From positions 2,178,825-2,242,824 of the forward strand of contig CM075856.1 of the NCBI GenBank assembly GCA_037975125.1: a stretch of 64,000 nt of DNA, given 5' to 3'. The notes below the pieces were generated by a model. That model worked only from the letters and a program-made list of their open reading frames with translations, had not been told where the DNA came from and did no database searches. Numbering within the stretch: position 1 is the stretch's first letter; every line of letters begins with the position of its first letter. The translations under genes and the position numbers were made by a program. The DNA comes from Latrodectus hesperus. Lineage: Eukaryota > Arthropoda > Arachnida > Araneae > Theridiidae. Positions 30,950 to 42,300 of this stretch are shown here, piece by piece.

Positions 30950-31990
30950 CAATATCATTCATTGAACATACGGCCATTTAGATTCCTGTACTGGGGCCAA
31001 TTACGCTAAATTACGTGGCAATGATTCATGCCACCAATAATCCAATCAAGATGGTCCCATGAATTCTTAATTGGGTTTGAGTCAGGAATTTTGCTAGCCA
31101 GGGAAGAATGTTAAGCTCATCCTCTTCAAACCACGTACCTGGTGGTTCTCTTCAAACCAGCACGTACACTGCCAACTGTATGACACATTGCATTGTCCTT
31201 TTGATAGGTGCCACCATCCTGAGGAAAACAATGAGAATATAGGGATGCACATAGTCCACAAATGCAGATTGTATTGATCCATTGTGCGCCTTACAATGAG
31301 TAAACCTAAACAATGCCAGGTAAACATTCCCCAGACTAGAATAGTCCTGCCTCTAATCTGGAACGTTGTTGTTGTAGGGTGCTTGCTTTTAGAGGTTTTA
31401 CGTTCTATAGTAAAACATTCATCTGTCCGGTAGAGCGTAATGCATGATTCATCGGAAAATGTTACCTATTGACACTCAGTGGAGGCCCAGACTCAGCAAC
31501 ATTCGCTGAAAAATAGCTTGGGAAACGCTGTTTGTAGCCGCCCTTTGGTTCAACTGGGTGGTCAGTTGCTCAACGGTGGTTGCATGTCTATTCTCCCGAG
31601 CACATCTCTTCATCCCTTCGTTCACCTCTGTCATTAATGGTCCGTGGTGTACCACATTTGCCACGTCTCTAATTTTGGACAGTCCCGTTTAGCCATGCGT
31701 GGTATACTTTTAGCACGATGGTACTCGAACAGTTAACAAACCTAGCCGTTTCGGAAATGCTTCCACCCTAGATCCGAATGCCAATGATCATGCCCTTTTG
31801 GACGTCGAATAAATCGCCCCGTTTCTGAATTACACCAATGATTGCAATATTTTCCGAAGCCCTCATCGCTCTTTATATATATGCGCTCAACTACAATGTG
31901 CTACCACCTGCTTTCTGTGATTGGTTATTTAACATTAATGTCAAAGTACGTGGTGGTCATATAAATATGACTTACCTGCGTATGCATCCA
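30950..31990 (-). pseudogene. Decayed Tc1-like transposon, transposase on minus strand
   Basis: Read from about 31,850 down to 30,960 on the minus strand, pieces in several frames follow the Tc1 transposase order. First comes a helix-turn-helix region (RGDLFDVQKGMIIGI, ISETARFV, STIVLKVYHAW). Then come a linker (ATTVEQLTTQLNQRAATNSV), SDES-CITLYRTDE-like catalytic surroundings, VWGMFTWHCLGLL, a QDGGTYQKDNAMCH-like segment and PDSNPI. At least four frameshifts and stops break it, so it is inactive. Both ends are approximate because no inverted repeats or TA duplication could be fixed. The 62- and 77-codon open frames on this strand are fragments of it. Confidence 0.8.
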
Positions 31991-32037
31991 CGTATTAAGT
32001 GCAGACTATGTAATATGTAATGAGATAAAAAAGTAGA

Positions 32038-32340
32038 ATGTATTTGACTCATCAGACGACACTGTCTCGACTTTCTACTGGCCACTTGAAGTGTATGATC
32101 TTTGAGGACGGCGAAAGAAAATACCCATCATGCCCCAAGTGCGACAAGGCTCCGTTTTGTACGCAACACATCTTGAAGTGCTTGGGGTTTTCTCGTAAAG
32201 AGGCTGTGAAAAGTCCACATCTGCTTTTGGACTTTTTGGCTATCTATGATCTCATGGATCTGGTCTAGTTCCACTAGACCAGATGGGGATTAGTCCCACC
32301 ACACACCACTAGAATGTATTTTATAAATAAATAATCTCTT
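32038..32340 (+). pseudogene. LINE 3' end: C-terminal HC-type zinc motif of a retrotransposon polyprotein
   Basis: The frame 32,041-32,268 reads TTLSRLSTGHLKCMIFEDGE, then CPKCDKAPFCTQHILKC (C-x2-C-x8-H-x4-C) and LLLDFLAIYDLMDLV before TAG. This is the tail that follows RNase H in I/Jockey-group elements. Only the last 75 residues are present, so the copy is 5'-truncated or interrupted. Its start abuts the decayed Tc1-like element. About 70 bases of 3' UTR follow, ending near ATAAATAAATAAT. It differs from the tails at 1-394 and 63,725. Confidence 0.8.
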
Positions 32341-34320
32341 AGGACACACACGGAATTAATATTTTTATTAAAACTGATTTTTATTCATATTTATTTTTTT
32401 CACGTTTCTGTTATTTTGAAATCGTAATGTATGTACATTGTTCTCAAAATTTAATTTCACATTAAGTATTAAAATAAACCTGTTTTTACCTCTATAAATG
32501 TACATTATTTTTTTAAAAGTTATAAGAGAAAATAATACTTTTTTCAGTAGATTTGTTCTAAGATGTTCAACACGCATATAATGATTTGTTTTCATCAATC
32601 CATAGTTAGGAACTATACCGTTGTCAGATCTTATATGAGGTAAAATGAAAGAAAAAATATAAAAGTAACATATTATACACAGAAATTGAGAGAAAATTAT
32701 ATTGCCCAATTAACAATAATTAACGACATCGAATTGATTCTACCGTACGGCCTAACAGTTTAAAAAAAAAAGATTTTTGAATGATTTTATGACGTTACTA
32801 AAAAGGCAATAATCGGGTGTGAATGGCGACGGAAATCTAAGCTGTGGTTTCATATATATAGTGAAACAATATTTGTTTAGTGAGCTTGAAGAATATTCTT
32901 AATAACATGAACAGCTGATTGACATTTTTCAGAAATTTACATTTTATTTCAAACAACTACGGTGATGAACAATCAGTAGCACTGTAGGAATAAATGATTG
33001 ACAGCAAAAGAAATTACTAGAAATATGGTGTAAATTATATTGCCGCTCAGATTTCACTTTTTGTGCTGATGGTAGAAGAGAGCACAAATCTAATCCCTAA
33101 CCAAGGAACAGTTAAAACTAGTCGGATGAAGTACCATTGCGGTAACTTGTATACAACCGGATGAGGTTGATCAATGTTTGTTTTTCAATTAACATAATAA
33201 ATTCAGCTTAGAAACATTTTCTTGGAATTGCAAAGAAAAATAAATGTGTATTATTTTTGTAAGTGATGTTCTCATCAAGTACACTTATTTTTTTTCAATT
33301 AGATAAAGTGCTGGAAAATTACTGCAAATTCGATTTCGTCTTTTACTGCATCATTTCATTGTAATTCATAATCTATCTACTATTGCATTTATTTTTATGG
33401 ATAGATTTATGATGTAATATTTTACGAGTCTAATTATTTACGATTATTTATGAGTCTAAAGATTAGGAATAAAACCAAATCGTAGTCATCAACTGGATCC
33501 TCTCCATGATCTCTGGAAATGTACTTTTATAGTGAGAGGAGTGCTTTATATATAATCGAATTGATTTTGATTGATTTATAATTGTAATAATTGTATTGAT
33601 TTTGACTGACCGGCAATTCTGGAGGAATACAAATCTGGAAAAAGAAAAGGGACAGGCAGTCATACTTTTAACATAACTGATAAGCACCATTCTGAAAGTG
33701 ATGGTGTTCTTATTGGAGTGGCATCATCATAGGGTGACTTATTGACCTGTACATCATCTAAAATATTCAATCACAGCTGTATCTTACTATTTGAAGTTTA
33801 TGTGGCAATATGGCTCCAGATTTTAGATCATTGAACTTTTTTTTACTAAATAATCTCTATCACAAGACCTTTGCTGAGAAAATATGCTTAACACACGAAA
33901 GGATCGCATAGCGGGTACATAATGTCTCTTCATAGAAATGTTATAGTGTAACCTTAAGAAATAATTTTGGATGAAGATTTTTATATTATTAATTCCAGAA
34001 ATACATTATTTACACGCAAATTTCAAATAACATAATAATATGACACTGCCACTTATGAGAAATCTTTAATTTTTATAACAATATAAAGATCTTTAATTTT
34101 TATAACAAACAAAAGGAAAGGATAAATGTACGCATTTATAATCCTATACCTGAAACAAAATTTTTATCAGCAAAAATGTTCTATCGCTTTTAGATAAAAC
34201 AAATTGCAAATGGCGCTGTGAGTGCGAATTAATTAGCATAAAGATACCCAAATAGCTGATATACAAGACTTGCTCAACGGGAAGTTTATAGATTTTGGTT
34301 TAGTTTCTGAATCCGAAGAA
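32341..34320. other. Intergenic stretch, nothing recognisable
   Basis: The open frames on the minus strand (32,368-32,709 and 33,463-33,690) are AT-driven, with compositions of Ile, Phe, Asn and Lys and no known motif. Confidence 0.45.
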
Positions 34321-34329
34321 GTTTAATAA

Positions 34330-35310
34330 CGGCCATAAAGAAGAACTTATTAGAGCATGTTTATTATATCAGTGCAAACTAAGCACAAACTCTGTTGAGG
34401 CCTGCCAAAAAATATGCGCGGTATTAGGACATTCGGAAACAATGCAGTAACTACCACACAGTCCGGATCGCAAATTCCGTTATGTGGGAAATCGCTCGAA
34501 GTTGCATCACTATAGATAGAATATGCCAACAATCTTAAATGGCGATGATTTTAAAAATCTTATCAAAGAGGATATTTCTCAAACGTATCAGGAACTTGCA
34601 ATTCCACTTATCTGCTGAAGACATTTGTGTTTATTTGCACAAACTGAGAAAAATGTGAAGATTAAGCAAATGGTTACATCAAGAATTTGCCTAATATAAT
34701 AAATTTTAAAGATTATCTATCTGTTCACCACTTCATTCCCTGCAGAAAAATAAGCCATTGTTGGTTTATTTGCTGATGTATGATGAAAAATGGATCCAGT
34801 ACACCAGTCAGAAACATTCACACTATTGGTTATCAGAGACAGATTCGATTCCTGGGATTACATGTGCTCCATTTCATTCCCAGAAGCTACTGCTATGTGT
34901 AAAGTGGACATCGGGTGATGTCCACCACCAGTTTCTTCCACGTGACCAGACTATTAATGCTTCTGTCCACATGCAACAACTGGAACGTGCCCTAGAATCT
35001 GCGTAAGAAACAGTCACCATTATTTAACAGGAAAAAGATCCAATTCTTGCAATAAAACGGAAATACAAATGCTTCTTCCTCCCTATTTCTGCAGACATTT
35101 TCCTAAATGATTATCACTTATGCTTTGCGCTAAACAGTCAAATGCGAACAAGATAGTTCTGTGATACTGAAGGGATAAAAACCGAAGTAGATCATTCGTT
35201 TGCTTCTAAAGACCGAGCTTTTTATCCCGACGGATCATCATGCTGTGAGAAGATTGTCGCACGTAATGGTGCTTATTTCTATGACTAAGTTCATTTTGCA
35301 ATACCTATAT
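34330..35310 (+). pseudogene. Decayed mariner-type transposase
   Basis: Fragments in changing frames follow the mariner order. The N-terminal HTH part is HKEELIRACLLYQ, EACQKICAVLG. The second domain is IKEDISQTYQELA. Around the first catalytic Asp is YDEKWIQYTSQKHSHYWLS, then QKLLLCVKWTSGDVHHQFLP and QTINASVHMQQLERALES. The C-terminus is DYHLCFALNSQMRT, FASKDRAFY and ARNGAYFYD before a stop. Several stops and frameshifts are present, and the segment expected to hold the second Asp (HHDNARPH-like) is missing or unreadable. The longest open piece is 34,758-35,006. Inverted repeats were not found, so the ends are the coding limits only. Confidence 0.8.
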
Positions 35311-37552
35311 GGAATTTTTGAGACAGAAGGAAAATTTTTCTTGCTTTCTGACTATTGCGAGAAATTAGGACAACTTTGCGTTAAACTTTCAATATAAAAA
35401 CACATTCGGACGAAATTTTCAACTTCTGCGGAGTTTTCGCATTAACATGTGTCAACCCTGCTGGAAAATATTTTGTTATAATATAGCTTTTCATATAAAA
35501 TGGATTTGATTACTTTAAATCATTATAACACACACACAAATATATATATACAAGATCTCGTAAAAACCACAAAAAGCGATATAATAAATCTTATTAAGTT
35601 GGCACATTATTGTGAGTTTTTGGCTTGGACGCATATACAATAAAATTAACGTTCTTCTATAAGTTAGTCATTTTGTCCTAATAAAAATCAATATATCTTT
35701 TTGCATTCAAAGCACCCGGATGATTTTTTTCACTGCTATTTTTATTATTACCAGATAATTCAATTTTTAATTTGGAACATTAGTAGAATCTTAGAAATAT
35801 TTCATAAATGCTCCTTAAAAAATGTTAATTGAGTTATACATTACGCTTTAGACCATAAGCTAATTAATAAAATAATCTCAATATTCTTTAACACATCAAT
35901 ATTGAATTTCACATACGCAAAACTTATATATTATTTAAACATCTATAATAATCTAGTATCTCATTGTTTTTACGTTCAAACTGATGCATTTATATCTCTG
36001 AATCTATAAAAGGAAATCAAATTGAAGAACAGAAGAGAGTACAAAAGCGTTCACAAATACATAGTTTGAAGCACGAAGTAAACTCGTTTACGTTCAACTT
36101 ATGACAAAATTTTAAGCTTAAAACTTATACCAAATTACAGTCGATAATTACTCTAACTTTGTCATATTAACACAGAATAATTTTGCAAAAAATTCATTCA
36201 ATCCAATAACTGGATTTTTAAAAATTATATAAATAACATTAACGAATTTTCTTTGTCTTGCAGTGTAAGCTTAAGCGAATATTAAATTATATATTCAAAA
36301 GCTAATACACTATTTTAGTTATTTCACAATCCAGTAAAATGTTTTTAAATAAATAGCATAGAAAACCCTTTGTCAAATGGTTACAAATACGCACAGTACA
36401 TAAATAAAACACGATGCCGAAACCAGCAACTAAAGGTGCAGAAACAAAACAAACGTGATTTATTGATAAAGCTTATGAATTAAAACAAAAGACCAGGCAC
36501 TCAGAAACCCACGATTTTATGTTCCCTGCGGCACTAATCACAAAACATGGCTCGTACAACTTCGATGCGTATTGAGGATCACATCATTGAATTGTACTTG
36601 GCCAATGCTCTCCAAAGGTCGGCACTGATGCAAGTGGTTGCGGTTCATCGGCTTAACATGTTCCACGCTTTCATTTTTGATAATTTCCTGCAAAGTCAAT
36701 ATTTTTCCAATGATTATAAATAAATTACTTGCGAAAATTCTTTCATAGAAATTGATTTCTACTCCTTTATGATCCACTTTCTGTTTAAATATCCCACCAG
36801 ATACAAAATCTGGAGTCGTGAATACATTAATTTATTGGTAAACATAGGTAATTTCACTTGAGTTGCTACACTTTTTCTTTAGCACAGAAATCTTTTCAAT
36901 TTTACACTCGTGGAGATATTCAATCAGTAAATATTTTAAACAGCAATACAAAAAACATATGACATCCTTGAATTGGTAAAATTTAATACCTATAATTACA
37001 GCACACAATTTTTTCAGGTGTCTTATTACATAGTAAAATGATGCATACTTAGTTAAGTAATCTATTCTAGAATGTCCGTATTCACAGTATATATAGTAGT
37101 TTCATATATCGCTCAATAAGTTTTTCTCATTGTTCCATATAGGGAGCTCTCAAATAAGCTAAAAATATTGCTGTTCCCTTTTCTAATATAATTTTTATTT
37201 AGTTGTTGCAATAATTTAACAAAGGAATGCATCAGAATATATACCATACATATATTTGAATGCTATATTTTCATCAAAAAGCTATGTTATTTTTTTAAAA
37301 TTACATTGTACCATATTTTCTTATCATAATTAGTGTAAAAATAAATTTTGAATGCAAATTTGCATATTCTTCTAATTGCAAATTCTCTAGGAATTTAATA
37401 AATGAAGTATGAAATTGTTTTAAAATTTCCTTATTTTAAAACATTTTCATATTTCAACAAATAGCTATGCTATTAAAATTTTTTATAACTCTCTAGAGAG
37501 CATATAATTAATAAATCTCATATTTTATTAAATCTAAATTTCTTGATAAAAA
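35311..37552. other. Intergenic stretch between mariner remnant and LTR element
   Basis: AT-rich. An 80-codon minus-strand frame (36,538-36,777) sits in somewhat more GC-rich DNA but shows no motif I know. No repeat ends found. Confidence 0.45.
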
Positions 37553-37556
37553 CTTC

Positions 37557-37834
37557 TGTAGCGCCCTCTATCTGCAGCGCCACCCATGGCATCGTCAACG
37601 AGAAGGCAGTCCCTCTCCAACAACCGACGGTGTGAGACATGTCCATATGACTCTCATGTTTATTTTCTTTTCTTCAAATTTAAATGTTTTAGTTGTTATT
37701 TAGTATTATTTGTAGTATCTGTGTGTATCTGTGTTGTGCTCAAATTGTACCTAAAATTGTAATAAAATATTTTGAGCTATTTAAGGAACCTATTTCTTTG
37801 TTCCTATTAAACCAGCTACATGCTACACGCTACA
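37557..37834 (+). repeat. 5' LTR (278 bp)
   Basis: TGTAGCGCCC ... CACGCTACA. It contains AATAAA at 37,761-37,766, the likely poly(A) signal. It has a 7-bp extra unit near the 3' end (GCTACATGCTACACGCTACA) relative to the other LTR. The 70-codon open frame that starts inside it is not a gene. Confidence 0.97.
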
Positions 37835-37839
37835 AAAAA

Positions 37840-37857
37840 TGGCAGCCCAACGTGAGA
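37840..37857 (+). other. Primer-binding site candidate
   Basis: TGGCAGCCCAACGTGAGA starts five bases after the 5' LTR with the TGG expected from pairing to a tRNA CCA end. I did not identify the tRNA. An ATG overlapping it opens a 15-codon upstream frame. Confidence 0.7.
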
Positions 37858-39342
37858 CCCGAGTTCGAGTTTCTTTTTGCTCTTGAAAATTCTACCCAGA
37901 ATTAAATTTTGTTGTTGGAGGGGAACTCAAAATTTTACAGGTTACCTCCTGATGTGTAGTGTTCTATGGATTCATTAGAAGTATAATCTCATCCGAGATC
38001 ATTATTTTTCGATTCCGAAGTGTAATCTCATCCGAGATAATTGTGCTAGTTCGTTTAAGGAGTTCAGCGATCTGAAAATTCCAGATAAGTTGCTTTTATA
38101 CTGTACTAAGAATTAAAATTAAGTTACGTTTAAGCACAAAAATGTTAATGTTTAAGCACGTATGAATATAAAACTATATAAAAAGTTTCTTTATAAGTTG
38201 TGTTCTATAAAAGTATTATTATTTTATGTTCTGGAATTTTGAACAGTATTATTACTTGCGAGTATAATTATTTGTTTGATTTGGTAGATATGTTTCACAT
38301 ATTATTAAATGAATAATATTTTGTATTAGAGTATTGAATTAAAAGATATATTTATTTTATTATTATATTTGAAGTATTATAGTATGTGTACGTGAATTAA
38401 TATCTCTGTTACTTCTGAATATTTTATTTCTCATATATTATATTTCTTAATTCTGAATAGTTGAAAATATATTCTTTAAAGTGAGATAGTGTTTAAAATA
38501 TAGTATCTAACAGAATTTAATTGTCTGATGACTGTGCATTTTTCATGCGATGATACTTTTGTTTTGATTTAAAACACGAAACAAGGCGCCGCAAACGACC
38601 GTTGTTATTGCTTTCATATACGCCTCACTGTCTAGCCTTTCAATATCTATGAATGCTATTTTTATTTATTTAATTTTTTTCGTCATTCACTTTCTGTTTA
38701 GAATCTTTGTGTTTTATTTTTTTAGTAAGTGGTTTCATTGAATAAAGAATGAAAATATATTGTATTCCATGTATATATTTAAGATTACAAAATTATTATT
38801 AATATTTTGGTAAAAGGTATCAAAATTGATATTCTAGAAAAATTGAAGAACTTTTAAGTTATATAAAAAGTCAATAAAACATTTTGTTATTTTAATATAA
38901 AATATTCTTTGAATGCATATGATTAAGTTATCTCAATTAATATATTTTGAATTATTGAATGTGGTATTAAAGTATTGATAAAATATAATTTATAAACAAA
39001 GGTACATATTTAGTAATTATTGATAATTATAAAACGAAAGTAAAGAGTTATAAATGAAAAGAATATAAAATTCATGGTAGAATTGTGAAATGCTTTGTTT
39101 TGGTTTTGTTTGATTACAGTGAATATCATATGAATATTTCAGGTTTATTTATAATAATTTAAGAGTTCATTTTATTTGCAGTAAATATTTGGATAAATAA
39201 TAATAAGTTATACTTTACTTATGTTTAAAGTTAAAATGTTTATATTTTCACATAATATTGTATTTAAGACTGATGGTGTTTAAATTTCGTTTTAACTAAA
39301 ATAAATAGACACATATTTTAAAAAATCAGTATTTTAAATCAG
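37858..39342 (+). other. Long 5' leader of the LTR element
   Basis: About 1.5 kb of AT-rich sequence between the primer-binding site and the gag-pol frame, with no long ORF. Two exact copies of TAATCTCATCCGAGAT, each holding TCTC-ATCC-GAGA, lie at 37,984-37,999 and 38,023-38,038. The leader ends with TATTTTAAATCAG, which looks like a splice acceptor right where the open frame begins. Confidence 0.6.
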
Positions 39343-42300
39343 TTGAAAATAACTTTAGAACTCTTAAAAGTAAACACATGCAAAAATGGCCTTCCTTGGG
39401 AAAGGAAAAAAGAAGATTTGAGAAACCTCGCTATAGAAATGGGGCTAGGGGTAGCAGATGATCTAAAAGTAATTCAACTGAAAGATATTATAACCAAATC
39501 AAACGATTATGATGAAGAGTTAGTGAAAAATATGCTAACTAATATAATAGTGGAACGGCTTGAAAAAGAAAAACAAGCTGAATACGAAAAAGAAAGAGAG
39601 CATGAATTGCAACGCTTAAAACTTCAAGTGGAAGCTCAAAAAGTACTTTCCTCCACTGCCACAGCTCCAGCCAGCGAAGCAGAGAAAACAAATTGGGATC
39701 TGAATCGTATTCTCCCAAAATTTAATCCCAATAAGGATGAAATAGGACTGTACCTGACAGTTTTTGAACGTCAATTAAAATTAGTGAATATACCTGAAAG
39801 GAATTGGATGCCGTACTTGATAGGCTCATTGCCAGCCGAAATAAATCAATTAATTGCTAGAGAAAATGAAGAAGATGTTAACGACTACTCAAAGGCGAAA
39901 GAGATGCTCTTGAAGCGTTTTCGCCTTACATCAGATAGGTTTCGGCAGATGTTCTCGCAACATAGAAAAAGTGCAGAAGTAACATGGAAAGACTTCTATT
40001 TTGAAATTAAATCATATTTCGAGGGATGGGTAAAGGAGTTGAATATCATCACTTTTGAGAAATTGCAAGACTTAATTATAGCTGACCAGTTAAAGAAAAG
40101 AATACCTCCAGAGGTAAGAGAACATTTTGTTGATCAATGGTCAGAGCTGAATGATCCTTTAGAACTTGCAGAAAAGCTTGACAGTTATGAAAATGTAAGA
40201 CTGGGAATGAAGAAAAATTCACCTATCTTTGCTAAAAAGCCAAATTTCAAAGACTATGTTAAATCTATTTCAGAAAGAAACTATAAGCCTCCTAACTCTA
40301 GGGAACATAACAAAATAAAATATTCCAACTATGAAAGTCCAAAATTTAGTAAAGACAAGCCAGAAAGAAAATTTTCGGTTCATTGCTATGGATGTGGTAA
40401 TCCTGGTTTTATTCAGTCTAAGTGTCCAAAGTGCAACATATTAAAAGAAGAGGCTAAAACAATTGTTAATGGTGTAAAATTGTATACCGCACAAGCTTCA
40501 GATTCATTGTCTAGCTCAATTTTTTTAACTGTTTGTGGTGAAAAAGCAGCTTTTTGTGCCGACACAGGTGCATCAAATTCCATTGCGGGAGAGAGATTTT
40601 TTTGTTTATTGAAAGAGAAAGGTTTTAAATTTCAAAAGAAGAATATTACAATGATACTTGCTGATGGTAAAGAAAGAAATGTCCCAGCCTTGACAACAGT
40701 CGTGAATCTTAATGTAGAAGGAAAGAAAGTTCGTATGAAATTTATTGCGTTACCAAATGCTAAAGGTAATAGAACATTGCTTGGCACTGACTTTCTCCAG
40801 GCTGCTGGTATTGTGCTTAACATCCAGAATGGCACTTGGCATTTTAGTGAATATCCACACAGACATTATCCATTTTATCAGGAAACATCTGAAACCGTAA
40901 GTGCTGCAAAAGTAATAATGTCGCAAAAATTAACTTCGCCTGATATGTCTGCTGAAATTTCAGGAACCTCTAATTCTGTGCAATTGAGAAATGATGAAGG
41001 AAAACACTTGACAAGAGAACAACGTCATAAATTAAATTCATTGCTGGAAGAATTTGAAAATAACTTCAAACCAGGGGGAGAACCTACTCCTTTTATTGAA
41101 CACAGAATACAGACTGGAAATAGCCTACCTGTTGCTGAACCTCCATATAGAATGACACCTGCAAAGAAAGAGTTGTTGAAGAAAGAGCTAGATTCCTTAC
41201 TAACAGAAGGAATAATTGAGGAATGTGAATCTCCTTATGCAAGTCCTGTGGTATTAGTGCCTAAACCGAACGGTACCATCAGATTGTGTGTTGATTACCG
41301 TAAGTTAAACTCAACGACTATTCCGGATAACTATCCACTACCTAGAATGGATGATTTATTGACTGAAGCCAAGTCGACGAAATACATGTCTACGATAGAC
41401 TTAAGATCTGGTTATCATCAGGTCAAAGTTCATGAATCGGACCAAGAGAAGACTGCATTCATCTGTCCATTTGGAACTTTTAAATTTTTACGTATGCCTT
41501 TTGGGTTGCGCAACGCACCCGCAACTTTTCAACGTCTCATTGATAAATTTAGATCTGGTCTCAAAGATGTTTTTGCATTGTCATACCTTGACGATATCAT
41601 TATCTTATCAGAAACTTTTGATGAACATTTATCAGATTTACGAAAAGTGTTTGAAAGACTTTCTATATTTAAACTGAATGCTAACAGAAGCAAATGTCAT
41701 TTTTCTTGTGAGAGAGTAAAGTATTTAGGTCATTGGATAACTGAAAAAGGTGTGGAAGTGGATGCTGACAAAGTATCTTCTATTCAAAAAATTCCAACAC
41801 CAAAATGTGCTAAAGAAGTTCAGTCCTTCCTACAGACTTGTTCCTGGTTTCGGAGATATGTTCCCCATTTTTCTGAAGTTGCTAGACCCCTTAGTGACTT
41901 AACAAAAAAGAATAAACAATGGTCATGGAGTGATACTGAACAGAAAGCATTTGATGAGTTAAAAAGACGGCTGATTTCACCACCTGTGTTGTCTCAGCCA
42001 GATGGATCTAAACCATTCCTCATAAGAACTGATGCTAGTAATTACGCTCTAGGAGCAGTCCTTAACCAAGGAGAAAGACCGGAAGAACATGTGATTGAGT
42101 ATGCCAGTCGATTGCTCAGTTCAGCAGAAAGAAATTATTCAACTACTGAAAGAGAAGCATTAGCTGTGGTATGGGCACTTGAAAAGTTCCGTGGCTATGT
42201 GGAAAATCAAGAAATTATTATTGCATCTGATCACCAACCCTTGAAGTGGCTTATGAGTATTAAATCGCCATCCGGACGCTTAGCTCGATGGGCTCTTCAA

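Noticed and set aside
32368..32709. 113-codon minus-strand frame
   Set aside because: AT-driven composition, no motif, no splice or promoter context; treated as chance.
36538..36777. 79-codon minus-strand frame in somewhat GC-richer DNA
   Set aside because: No recognisable domain; cannot be separated from a decayed repeat.
37693..37905. 70-codon open frame at the 5' LTR
   Set aside because: It is LTR and primer-binding-site sequence of the gypsy element.
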